DNA from: Armatimonadota bacterium
GTDB taxonomy: Bacteria > Vulcanimicrobiota > JACPDS01
Direction of reading: 5' to 3'
NCBI GenBank assembly: GCA_016183885.1
Contig: JACPDS010000178.1
Coordinates: 1 to 6,648 of the forward strand
DNA length: 6,648 nucleotides
The notes beneath the pieces are model-generated. The model did no database searches and had not been told where the DNA came from. It saw nothing but the letters and a program-made list of their open reading frames with translations. Made by a program: the position numbers and the translations under genes. Shown in pieces: positions 1-6,031 of this stretch. Position 1 is the stretch's first letter; the number at the start of each line of letters is the position of its first letter.

Positions 1-75
1 ATTCTATCAATGGTGCACATGTATCTGAACTTTTTCAGGTTCGGCTGAACGCAGGTTCAAGTCCTTGTCAAACTA
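1..75 (+). tRNA. degenerate tRNA-like segment, resembling the 3' part of tRNA-Glu(UUC)
   Basis: The segment GGTTCAAGTCC at 54-64 looks like a T-loop with the top of its stem, and TGAACGCAGG just before it looks like the variable loop and T-stem of many tRNA-Glu genes. CTATC...GGT...ACAT at 4-20 resembles a tRNA-Glu D-arm. A stem of TGAAC (26-30) with GTTCG (39-43) encloses a TTC-containing loop. It is not a clean tRNA: the putative anticodon loop has 8 bases instead of 7, only three of five T-stem pairs form (53-55 with 61-63 plus loop), no CCA is encoded, and the 5' acceptor strand would lie before the window. A different reading is an imperfect tandem duplication, since CTGAAC...CAGGTTC occurs twice (25-42 and 45-58). 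The -35 box of the rpsT promoter overlaps the 3' end. This is most likely a tRNA remnant or a chance resemblance, not a working tRNA. Confidence 0.3.
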
Positions 76-93
76 TTTTTTCTATGTTATAAT
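65..93 (+). promoter_or_regulatory. sigma70-type promoter of rpsT with extended -10
   Basis: A -35 hexamer TTGTCA (65-70, five of six consensus bases) is followed by a 17-base spacer and a perfect TATAAT (88-93). The -10 is preceded by TG one base upstream (85-86), the extended -10 form. Transcription would begin near position 100, giving a 5' leader of about 45 bases before the rpsT start. This is the best promoter in the window and fits a highly expressed ribosomal protein gene. The call rests on sequence match only. Confidence 0.8.
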
Positions 94-131
94 AAATCGG
101 TTTTTAAATTATAAAATAATTTTAATATTTT

Positions 132-137
132 AGGAGG
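132..137 (+). promoter_or_regulatory. strong ribosome binding site of rpsT
   Basis: AGGAGG lies 7 bases upstream of the GTG at 145. The perfect Shine-Dalgarno core and ideal spacing fix GTG as the rpsT start despite its being a weaker initiation codon than ATG. Confidence 0.85.
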
Positions 138-144
138 CAAAAAA

Positions 145-423
145 GTGGCGGAAGCAGCTAAAAAAGTAAAAAAGAAAGTTAAAAAAATAGAAGATCATAA
201 AGGAAAAAGATTAAAAAATAGTAAAGTTAAATCCTCTATTAAAACTGTCTTCAAAAAAGCGGAAGAAGTTGTTCAGTCTAAATCGCAAGAGGCTAAAAAT
301 AAAGTTTTAGAAGCTCTTAAGATTGTTGATAAAGCCGCTAGCAAAGGTATTATTCATAAAAATAAAGCCGCTCGAAAAAAATCCCGCTTAATGAAAAAAT
401 ATAATCAATTAATAAAAGTGTAA
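145..423 (+). CDS. rpsT: 30S ribosomal protein S20
   Basis: This 92-residue protein is S20, a primary 16S rRNA-binding protein of the small subunit. It is extremely lysine-rich (for example KKVKKKVKK near residues 6-14), as expected for this helical rRNA-binding protein. The family signature is plain in the second half: a helix AxxALKIVDKAASKG (about 55-68) followed by IIHKNKAARKKSRL (about 69-82), matching the S20 hallmark 'GxIHKNxAARxKSRL'. The length is normal for S20 (about 85-95). Translation starts at GTG, decided by the AGGAGG 7 bases upstream. In E. coli, rpsT also uses a non-ATG start (TTG) and S20 represses its own translation, so weak initiation here may be a shared control feature; that is inference. 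It is a single gene with its own promoter, ending at TAA 23 bases from the convergent gene, with no clear terminator hairpin between. Confidence 0.97.
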   Translation: MAEAAKKVKKKVKKIEDHKGKRLKNSKVKSSIKTVFKKAEEVVQSKSQEAKNKVLEALKIVDKAASKGIIHKNKAARKKSRLMKKYNQLIKV

Positions 424-446
424 AAGCTGACAATTAATTTTCTTAT

Positions 447-878
447 CTACTCTAAAATTATATAATCATAACTGAGAGCGCCGGTATTACTTTGAGCATA
501 AACTTTTAATAAACTCTTTTTAGTAATTTCCAAAGGAATTAAAGTACTATAAATACTTCCTTCTTTTAATTTTAACAAAAATTCTTTTTCTCCGCCTAAA
601 GGACTAAGATCAATCCAAACTTTGGAAATATAAGATTCTTTTTCCTCTTTAGGCATAAAAACTTCTAAAGAAATTTGAAACTGATTATCTATTTTCAATA
701 CCTCGGGATTTCTAGTAATCGGAGGAACAGAAATTTCTTTTAAGGAAACATCTAAAGGCTTTTTTAACTCAGCGGGATAAGCTGCGTCAAATCCGGCTTT
801 TTGAGCAAAAACATACATGCTTTCCAGATAAAATACCCCTTGCGATCCAAGCTGGGTAGAGGACAGGATAAATACGGA
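447..878 (-). pseudogene. detached C-terminal part of the GH57 gene (beta-sandwich-like)
   Basis: This stretch is the continuation of the upstream GH57 gene in the frame that begins at the third base of its codons. It is open from just after a TGA at 879-881 down to TAG at 447-449. Read back from the ATG at 818, it continues smoothly upstream as TQLGSQGVFYLES before MYVFAQKAGFDAAYPAEL, which reads as coherent protein, so the ATG at 818 is probably not a natural start. From about VSLKEISVPP onward it looks like a beta-rich accessory domain of about 100 residues, typical of what follows the catalytic barrel in large glycosidases; I recognise no precise family. The two frames overlap at 764-878. 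Restoring one base in about 850-878 would join them. There is no convincing Shine-Dalgarno for independent translation. Unless this is an assembly error or recoding, the piece is not made. Confidence 0.75.
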
Positions 879-2557
879 TCACTTTGAGGAATTCGAGCAT
901 TAATTAAAGCGTCTCGAGCAATTTTTAAGCGCCTCCAAGCTTCATTTTTACTATCTTTCCCGAGCCATTTTTTAAAGCTTCCATTAACCCATGTCCCGGC
1001 AGCTAAAGGCTCTAATTCCCATTGTTTATCAATAGGATGATTATCTATAAAAATAGAAGGGGTGGCGGTAATAATTTCTTTATTTTCATTTAATTTCCCA
1101 TAAAGCGCTTCTAAAAACTCTTTCCCGTCGTGTAAATAATTAATCCAGGTATTTTCCCCATCGGCTAAATTAGTAATTAAAATATCTTCATCTTGAGGAA
1201 CGTTATTAAAGTGCTTATAATTTTTCACATCATCAAGAAAATCTTCTGCGGCAGCTTTTCCATCAATTTTGTCTTGATAAACTCCATAATCAAATCCAAT
1301 TTTATCATGTATAGAACGAAAAACTATACTCATAGCATCGGAATTATTAGTTTGGCCATTAGATCCGTCATGATCTATAAATTCATGATCATTATCAATT
1401 CTATAAATTAATCCATTATCACCAACATGTCCTGAATGGAAAGCTGTTTCATCGCCGCTGGCAATCCAGCGAATTTGATTTTTTTGAAAAGCCGGGATTA
1501 TATTTTCTGCTACCGCTCCCTCTCCGGGCCACATTCCTTGAGGAAACGAGCCAAATTTTTGTTTATAATATTCCCCGCCCTTGACTACCTGAGCAAAAGC
1601 ATCTTCCGGAGCGCTGAATTTCTCTTCCGGAAGCGATATATCCGGATCGGCTTCTTTTGCTGTATTAAGATCATTAATTAATGGTAAAATAGGATGATAA
1701 AAGGGAGTAGTAACTACTTCAATTTGAGGATAGCCATCTGGAGATTTTCTCCTCATTAGATAGCGGTGAATTGGAACAACATATTTCATAATCTTATATT
1801 GATCTAAAATTAAATTCTTAGCCTCAATCTCTGTAAAACGAGCATTACTATATCCAGCCTGAATTCCTTTTTTAACTAAATCATCTGTATCTTTTACCCA
1901 TTCCTGAGGTTTTAACGGACTGCCATTTAGATCTATTCCTTTTAATAAAACATCTCCGCTTTGAAAAGAATAATCCATCCAGGATAAATTAAACCAAACT
2001 TTCAAATCGCGAAAATCTTCTAAGGTAAAAGATAAACCTTTATTTTTTTTATCATATAAGTATTTATATCCCGGAAAAATTTGAATTTGAGCTTTATAAT
2101 CTGCGTTAAAAAAATTTTTTAAAGCAAATTCTTTATCTTCTTTCGTCCATTCTTCAACCGGCTTTAAAGTTAAATCTAAATATGAATCTACTTTGCCGTA
2201 AGGATAATATTTTAAATCTCCCCGTTTGGCGCTGGAAATATCGGCAAAGTCATAAAGTTTTTCCAAATATTCATCTAACTGCCTTAATAATGAAGCTGAA
2301 AGATTTATAGTAACATGCACATTAGGATATTTTTCTAAAATTTCCGCCATATCGTAATAATCTTTACAAGCATGCAGTCTTACCCATGGCTGAACAAAAC
2401 AATCCTCTGCTTCATCTTTATAATAAGGCTGATGCTGATTCCAAAAAATATTTAAATAACGCTTGGGTTGAATGGTTTTATTTTTTAAAAATTTAAGTTT
2501 TTTAAATAAATTATAACCCGGCTTATCTTTTGATATTTTCAAAAAAATATTCCTCAT
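764..2557 (-). CDS. glycoside hydrolase family 57 (alpha-amylase/glucanotransferase-like), frameshifted near its C terminus
   Basis: GH57 enzymes act on alpha-glucans such as starch or glycogen by a retaining mechanism in a (beta/alpha)7 barrel. The 597-residue reading frame shows the family motifs in order: region 1 FWNQHQPYY (38-46, H42-Q43-P44), the nucleophile region GMWPGE (341-346, E346 the likely nucleophile), and the acid/base region WIASGDE (364-370, D369 the likely proton donor). No signal peptide is evident, so a cytoplasmic glycogen/maltodextrin enzyme is likely. Which GH57 activity it has cannot be told from sequence. An in-frame TAA 18 bases upstream limits the start to ATG 2557 or to a TTG at codon 6, which has AGGA 7 bases before it. 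After about residue 565 the frame leaves the family sequence and ends in an out-of-frame tail (last ~30 residues). The true C terminus continues in another frame down to 447; corrected, the protein would be about 703 residues. The catalytic residues lie before the break, so a truncated enzyme might still fold. Confidence 0.88.
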   Translation of the reverse strand: MRNIFLKISKDKPGYNLFKKLKFLKNKTIQPKRYLNIFWNQHQPYYKDEAEDCFVQPWVRLHACKDYYDMAEILEKYPNVHVTINLSASLLRQLDEYLEKLYDFADISSAKRGDLKYYPYGKVDSYLDLTLKPVEEWTKEDKEFALKNFFNADYKAQIQIFPGYKYLYDKKNKGLSFTLEDFRDLKVWFNLSWMDYSFQSGDVLLKGIDLNGSPLKPQEWVKDTDDLVKKGIQAGYSNARFTEIEAKNLILDQYKIMKYVVPIHRYLMRRKSPDGYPQIEVVTTPFYHPILPLINDLNTAKEADPDISLPEEKFSAPEDAFAQVVKGGEYYKQKFGSFPQGMWPGEGAVAENIIPAFQKNQIRWIASGDETAFHSGHVGDNGLIYRIDNDHEFIDHDGSNGQTNNSDAMSIVFRSIHDKIGFDYGVYQDKIDGKAAAEDFLDDVKNYKHFNNVPQDEDILITNLADGENTWINYLHDGKEFLEALYGKLNENKEIITATPSIFIDNHPIDKQWELEPLAAGTWVNGSFKKWLGKDSKNEAWRRLKIARDALINARIPQSDPYLSCPLPSLDRKGYFIWKACMFLLKKPDLTQLIPLS

Positions 2558-2584
2558 TTTATTTAGTTTTTTTTAATTATGGCG

Positions 2585-2603
2585 GCGCAAAAATAATTCG
2601 CGC
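2585..2603 (-). other. GC-rich stem-loop in the GH57 5' leader
   Basis: On the minus strand, GCGCGAA and TTTGCGC form a 7-bp stem (one G-T pair) around a 5-base loop. It stands out as G+C-rich in a very AT-rich spacer and sits between the predicted GH57 promoter and the ATG at 2557. No U-run follows it, so it does not look like a terminator of the upstream trmH gene. It could affect mRNA stability or translation, or be a chance structure. Confidence 0.35.
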
Positions 2604-2617
2604 GGCAGTTTCCTATA

Positions 2618-2647
2618 ATTATAAGATAAAAGAAGAAATTTTGAAAA
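2618..2647 (-). promoter_or_regulatory. candidate promoter of the GH57 gene
   Basis: Minus-strand TATAAT (2618-2623) is a perfect -10 box. TTTTCA (2642-2647) matches four of six -35 consensus bases with an 18-base spacer. Transcription would start near 2611, leaving a leader of about 54 bases. The 111-base gap after the trmH stop supports a new transcription unit here. The surrounding AT-rich sequence makes chance -10 matches common, so support is moderate. Confidence 0.5.
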
Positions 2648-2668
2648 GAGTTTTTTTTTAAAAAATTA

Positions 2669-3412
2669 TTAACTTTTGGTAATATTTTTTATAATTTCAT
2701 AAAGTAAAATTCCTCCCGCTACCGCCACATTTAACGATTCAACTTGATTATATAAAGGAATTTTCACTTTTAAATCGGCTAAATTTAAAATCTCTCCTGA
2801 AATGCCATGTGCTTCGCTTCCCAAAACCAACCCTAAAGGGAAAGTATAACTAACTTCATAATGAAATTTTAAAGCAGAAGTATCAGCGCAAATAATTTTA
2901 AAACCTTGCGCTTTAAGTTTATTTATATCTGAAATTAACTCCTTAGTTTCTAAAATAGGAATATTAAAAACTCCTGAAGCGGCTCTTAAAGTTTTAGGAC
3001 TGTAAGGCGAAGCTGAGTTTCCTCCTAAAATTATTCCATCCACAGCGCTTCCGCAAGCAGTCCGAATCAATGTTCCTAAGTTCCCCGGATCATTAATTCC
3101 ATCTAAAATTAAAAAAAAACTTCCCTTTAATTTATTAAGATTGTTAACTAGCGGAGATTCTCCAATAACTAAAATTCCTTGAGAATGTTCGGTATCGCTT
3201 AAAGAATACATAAGATTCTCTTCTAAACAAAATAAATCTTTGGTTTTTAATTTTAAAGAAGAAAATAAATCTTTTCCTCTTTTAGTTTTTAAAAAATAAG
3301 CGGTGTAAAAAACTTTTTTTATTTTAATAAAAGATAATGCGGCGGCAACAGCTTTAATTCACTCTAAGATAAATTCTTCATTAAAATTTTTAGTAATAAT
3401 TAAGTTATTCAT
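2669..3412 (-). pseudogene. SpoU/TrmH-family RNA 2'-O-methyltransferase interrupted by in-frame TGA
   Basis: This is an AdoMet-dependent RNA ribose methyltransferase of the SPOUT superfamily, which methylates the 2'-O of a nucleotide in rRNA or tRNA. Reading on the minus strand from ATG 3412 to TAA 2669 gives 247 residues in one frame, interrupted only by TGA at codon 18 (3359-3361). The knotted catalytic domain is complete: motif 1 DPGNLGTLIRTA (numbered on the full frame, R117), motif 2 LVLGSEAHGIS (E200) and motif 3 VESLNVAVAGG (N228). The N-terminal part is the SpoU substrate-binding domain; FILE-TGA-IKAV falls where the family has 'E-G', so TGA stands for a conserved glycine (GGA to TGA by one change). 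The ATG abuts the peptidase stop (TAAATG), with AAGGA just before it, so the two are cotranscribed and probably coupled. The longest uninterrupted piece (ATG 3211, 180 residues) keeps the catalytic domain but lacks most of the substrate-binding domain. The target RNA cannot be named. Confidence 0.85.
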
Positions 3413-4516
3413 TTATCCTTGGATAATATTAAAAATTACTTTTGATAGATTATTTAAATCTTCTACTTTAATACTTTCTTTTTTAGAATGAGGCTCTTTA
3501 AAGCCCACTCCTAAAACAATTGAAGGTATGCCAGTTTGATTTAAAATATTAGCGTCGCTTCCTCCCCCGGCTTTAAAAATTTTAGCTAAAAATTTGCTTC
3601 TTTTAACAGCTTTAAGAGTATATTGAACTAAGGGATGGTTTTTCGGCAGATTAAAATTAAGAAAATCCCTCTCTGATATAAATTCCGCCTCTCCTCCGTA
3701 AATATTAGCCGATTTTTCTGCAATAGCTTTAAACTCTTTAACTTTTTGTTTTAATTTTTTTAAGGAATGGCTTCTAATTTCACCTTCTAAAACTATTTCC
3801 GCCGGGATAATATTGCAAGCTTCTCCGCCATAAATTTTTCCTATATTGGCGGTGGTTTCTAAATCAATTCTGCCTAAAGGAAGGTTAGATAAAGTTAAAG
3901 CAGCCATTTTAAGAGCGTTTTTTCCTAATTCCGGGCAAATTCCAGAATGAGCGGATGCCCCTAAAAAAGTAATTTTTATTTTTTCTAAACTTGGAGAAGC
4001 GTTCACGATGCTTCCCACCGGCAAACTTGTATCTAAAACAAAGCCCCAGCCTCCTTTAAATTCTTTAAGATTTAAACATTTAGCTCCTAAAAGCCCGATT
4101 TCTTCAGCTACAGTGAAAATAAAAACTAAATTTTGATGATTTTTTTTAAGGCTGGGCAATTTATAAAGCACATCTAACATTACCGCTGCGCCAGCCCGAT
4201 CATCCGCCCCTAAAATAGTATTGTTTTTAGATGAGATTATTCCATCTTTAATTTGACAGTTTATTCCTTTAGTGCTGGAAACTGTGTCTAAATGAGATAA
4301 AAATAATAAACCAGGAGCTGATTTTTCTCCTTTTACAAAAACTATAATATTATTGGAATCGCCTTGAATAATTAAAGAAGCTTTATCTTCTTTAAAAGAA
4401 TAATTCCAGCTTTTAAGTTTGTTTTTAACGTATCGGGCAACTTTCTTTTCTCTTTTAGGCAGCCCTTCAATTTTAATTAATTCTAAAAAGGAATTTAAAA
4501 GATTAAATTTTATCAA
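3413..4516 (-). CDS. M20-family metallopeptidase, peptidase T-like
   Basis: This is a cytoplasmic di-zinc aminopeptidase/exopeptidase of the M20 family, closest in pattern to PepT (tripeptide aminopeptidase). The 367-residue protein has every expected metal-site element in order: SHLDTV (H75, D77), LGADDRAG (bridging Asp at 105), VAEEIGLLG (E138 general base, E139 metal), LDTS (D162), and EPHS (H343) near the C terminus. The dimerisation/lid domain is inserted at about 175-290 with GASAHSG (H190). No signal peptide is seen. Start: TTG at 4516, supported by AGGAAGG 7 bases upstream; no better ATG exists nearby. It is followed without a gap by trmH. Upstream lies the GC-rich palindromic element, so it is separated from the methyltransferase gene. 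It looks intact, in contrast to several neighbours. Substrate preference (tripeptides or other peptides) is inferred from the family. Confidence 0.92.
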   Translation of the reverse strand: MIKFNLLNSFLELIKIEGLPKREKKVARYVKNKLKSWNYSFKEDKASLIIQGDSNNIIVFVKGEKSAPGLLFLSHLDTVSSTKGINCQIKDGIISSKNNTILGADDRAGAAVMLDVLYKLPSLKKNHQNLVFIFTVAEEIGLLGAKCLNLKEFKGGWGFVLDTSLPVGSIVNASPSLEKIKITFLGASAHSGICPELGKNALKMAALTLSNLPLGRIDLETTANIGKIYGGEACNIIPAEIVLEGEIRSHSLKKLKQKVKEFKAIAEKSANIYGGEAEFISERDFLNFNLPKNHPLVQYTLKAVKRSKFLAKIFKAGGGSDANILNQTGIPSIVLGVGFKEPHSKKESIKVEDLNNLSKVIFNIIQG

Positions 4517-4523
4517 AATTTTA

Positions 4524-4530
4524 CCTTCCT
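4524..4530 (-). promoter_or_regulatory. Shine-Dalgarno deciding the TTG start of the peptidase
   Basis: Minus-strand AGGAAGG lies 7 bases before TTG 4516-4514. The strong site and ideal spacing support the non-ATG start of the M20 peptidase. Confidence 0.75.
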
Positions 4531-4541
4531 TTATAATTTAT

Positions 4542-4588
4542 CTGTCATTCATCCACCCCAAAGTAACATCGGGGTGGATGAATGACAG
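4542..4588. repeat. 18-bp perfect inverted repeat with 11-base loop
   Basis: CTGTCATTCATCCACCCC at 4542-4559 is perfectly complementary to 4571-4588, around the loop 4560-4570. In RNA from either strand it would form a very stable hairpin. On the minus strand it lies 12 bases upstream of the peptidase Shine-Dalgarno. No clean U-run follows on either strand, so it is not a standard intrinsic terminator, although it could attenuate readthrough or protect RNA ends. Confidence 0.9.
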
Positions 4589-4690
4589 CCCGTAGCGTAG
4601 CGGAGGTAATTATATAGACCCGCCTCGATGACACATCGAGGCGAAAGGTACGAAGTACCGCGCCGACGTGACGTCTGATGGAGTCTCTAT
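4542..4690. repeat. GC-rich composite palindromic element, likely dispersed (REP/MITE-like)
   Basis: This noncoding stretch is much richer in G+C than its surroundings and is built almost entirely of hairpins. It holds an 18-bp perfect inverted repeat (4542-4559 with 4571-4588, 11-base loop), a tandem CGTAG duplication (4591-4600), a 10-bp perfect stem with a 3-base loop (CGCCTCGATG, 4621-4630 with 4634-4643), a 5-bp stem GGTAC/GTACC (4647-4659) and GACGT-g-ACGTC (4665-4675). The right end near GAGTCTC is approximate. It fills the gap between the broken methyltransferase gene and the M20 peptidase. Architecture and base composition resemble short palindromic repeat families found scattered in bacterial intergenic regions, often starting with a GTCATT-like tip as here. 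No transposase is present, so any mobility would be in trans. Dispersal is inferred; only one copy is in this window. Confidence 0.65.
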
Positions 4691-4742
4691 TTTTTTCTTC
4701 TCTTATTATAATTCGAAACCCTGATCGCTCATTTTTCAATAA

Positions 4743-5506
4743 TTACTTTTTAGTCATCCAAAATGAAACTGTCAAATTAAAATATAAAGCGCTTAAAAAT
4801 GAAAAAGGGAATAACTTCTTTTTCTTAATTAAAAAATATTTTCTTAAAAAATTAATTATTTTATAAATATTATTACAATGTTCTATTTTAATAACTTTAC
4901 TATAGTCTAAATTATATCTCTTTGATAAAGACCAACTGGAAGTAAATCTTCTTCCCGTATTCCAGGCAATTCCTCCTTCGCAGGGAAGTCCGGCTAAAAA
5001 ATTTCCTTGATCATTTAAAACTCTGTAAATTTCTTTAAGAGCTTCTTCAAGATAATATAAATGTTCTAAATTATAAATAGAAATTATTTGTTTTATGCTT
5101 TGCTCTTGAAATGGCAAAAAATAACAATCGCCCTGAATTAAAAAAGCCTCTGGATAAATTTGGCGAATTTTATTTAATGAATCTAAATTATTATCCAAAC
5201 CAATTACCTTAGTTAAGTCTTTATAATAAGAATAATGATATAAAATAAGCGATTCCCTTTTTCAAAATAATCCAGCATCGCTTCTGAAGAAACTTTTTTC
5301 CATTTTAAATAATCTTGATTATTATAAATTTCCGGATAAGGCAATTCATTTTTAGGCCTCATCTTAATAATTTTGTTATCTGTAATTTCAAAATTACGCT
5401 TGCAATCGGTGCAAATAAAAGTTTTAAATCCCTCTTGTATTTTAAGGCTCCTGCAGTCAGGACATCTTAAAATTTTTAATAATTCATTAAAATTGTTAAT
5501 TTTCAT
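4743..5506 (-). pseudogene. Trm112-like zinc ribbon plus class I SAM methyltransferase, broken and lacking motif I
   Basis: Intact relatives carry an N-terminal Trm112-like zinc ribbon followed by a Methyltransf_11-type AdoMet domain. The first frame (ATG 5506 to TAA 5213) shows the ribbon CPDC (15-18) and CTDC (32-35), then DYFEKGNRLFY, and then loses sense. The rest resumes in another frame as HYSYYKDLTKVIGLDNN and runs to TAA 4743. It carries the end of beta-strand 2 (VIGLD, the ribose-binding acidic residue), LPF, and the late motif NLEHLYYLEEALKEIYRVL. The glycine-rich SAM motif I (GxGxG), which must precede VIGLD, is absent in all frames. A single internal deletion of 3n+1 bases near 5236-5265 would explain both the lost frame and the lost motif. 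The gene is therefore almost certainly dead. The ATG at 5506 overlaps the macrodomain stop by 11 bases, indicating translational coupling. The substrate is unknown. A distinct 151-residue ORF starting at 5198 is its downstream half. Confidence 0.8.
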
Positions 5507-6026
5507 TCGAACCAATAATTTCCTTAAAAGCTTTTAAATAACAATTATAAGCTTTCTCTCCAAAGCAGACAATAATTACTTTTTCTATCAGGGGGCTTTT
5601 TTCAAGGAAATTTTTTATCTCTTTAAGAGCGATTCTAGAAGCTTTCTCGATAGGAAATCCATATGCGCCGGTGCTAATTGAAGGGAAGGCAATTGTCTTA
5701 AGAGAATATTTTTCCGCTAAAACAAGAGAATTTCGATAACATTGAGCTAAAAGCTCCGCTTCTTGATTGTTCCCTCCCTGCCAGATTGGACCAACAGTAT
5801 GAATTACAAAACGCGCCGGGAGATTATATCCCTTGGTAATTTTAGCTTCTCCTGTGGAGCAGCCCTTTAATTTGCGGCATTCTTCTAAAAGATCCGCTCC
5901 AGCGGCCCGATGAATCGCTCCATCTACGCCTCCGCCTCCAAGCAAAGAATTATTCGCCGCGTTAACAATAGCATTAAGGCGCTGTTTTGTAATATCTCCT
6001 TCAATAATCTCCACTCTGCCAAACAT
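5496..6026 (-). CDS. macrodomain protein, MacroD/YmdB-like ADP-ribose hydrolase
   Basis: MacroD-type enzymes remove ADP-ribose from acidic residues and hydrolyse O-acetyl-ADP-ribose; E. coli YmdB is the reference. The 176-residue protein is a single macrodomain of normal length with the expected motifs: EGDIT (9-13), NAANNSLLGGGGVDGAIHR (22-40, including the conserved Asn at 25/26 and Asp35 preceding GAIHRAAG), HTVGPIW (76-82), and the phosphate-binding loop SISTGAYGFP (116-125). No targeting signal is seen, so it is cytoplasmic. The ATG is 5 bases after the cyclase stop, and its Shine-Dalgarno-like AGGGAAG lies within the last cyclase codons. Its 3' end overlaps the methyltransferase start by 11 bases. 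It is thus the middle gene of a tight operon. The protein looks intact. Whether it serves a specific ADP-ribosyltransferase cannot be told, as none is visible here. Confidence 0.93.
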   Translation of the reverse strand: MFGRVEIIEGDITKQRLNAIVNAANNSLLGGGGVDGAIHRAAGADLLEECRKLKGCSTGEAKITKGYNLPARFVIHTVGPIWQGGNNQEAELLAQCYRNSLVLAEKYSLKTIAFPSISTGAYGFPIEKASRIALKEIKNFLEKSPLIEKVIIVCFGEKAYNCYLKAFKEIIGSNEN

Positions 6027-6031
6027 AATTT

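Noticed and set aside
424..446. Bidirectional terminator between rpsT and the convergent GH57 gene
   Set aside because: Only AATTAATT is self-complementary; there is no stem followed by a U-run on either strand.
1193..1681. Two plus-strand open frames (1193-1411 and 1436-1681)
   Set aside because: They lie antisense inside the GH57 catalytic region, show no recognisable domain and no convincing ribosome binding site; they are shadows of the real frame.
3359..3361. Whole-genome recoding of UGA to glycine
   Set aside because: Only one in-frame TGA in well over a thousand sense codons of otherwise clean frames; code 25 genomes use TGA for Gly commonly. Kept as a check, not as a call.
4542..4690. 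CRISPR array or riboswitch in the GC-rich intergenic stretch
   Set aside because: There are no regularly spaced identical repeats with unique spacers, and no recognisable riboswitch core; the hairpins differ from one another.
4545..4739. Minus-strand 64-codon open frame across the palindromic element
   Set aside because: Its content is just translated hairpin sequence, with composition driven by the repeat and no family resemblance.
4678..4866. Plus-strand 62-codon open frame
   Set aside because: Antisense to the 3' end of the methyltransferase gene, low-complexity FLIK-rich translation, no homology signal.
5213..5265. Programmed -1 frameshifting at GAAAAAGGG in the methyltransferase gene
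   Set aside because: A slip on the A-run restores frame but not the missing SAM motif I, and the site is not a proper X XXY YYZ heptamer in the zero frame.
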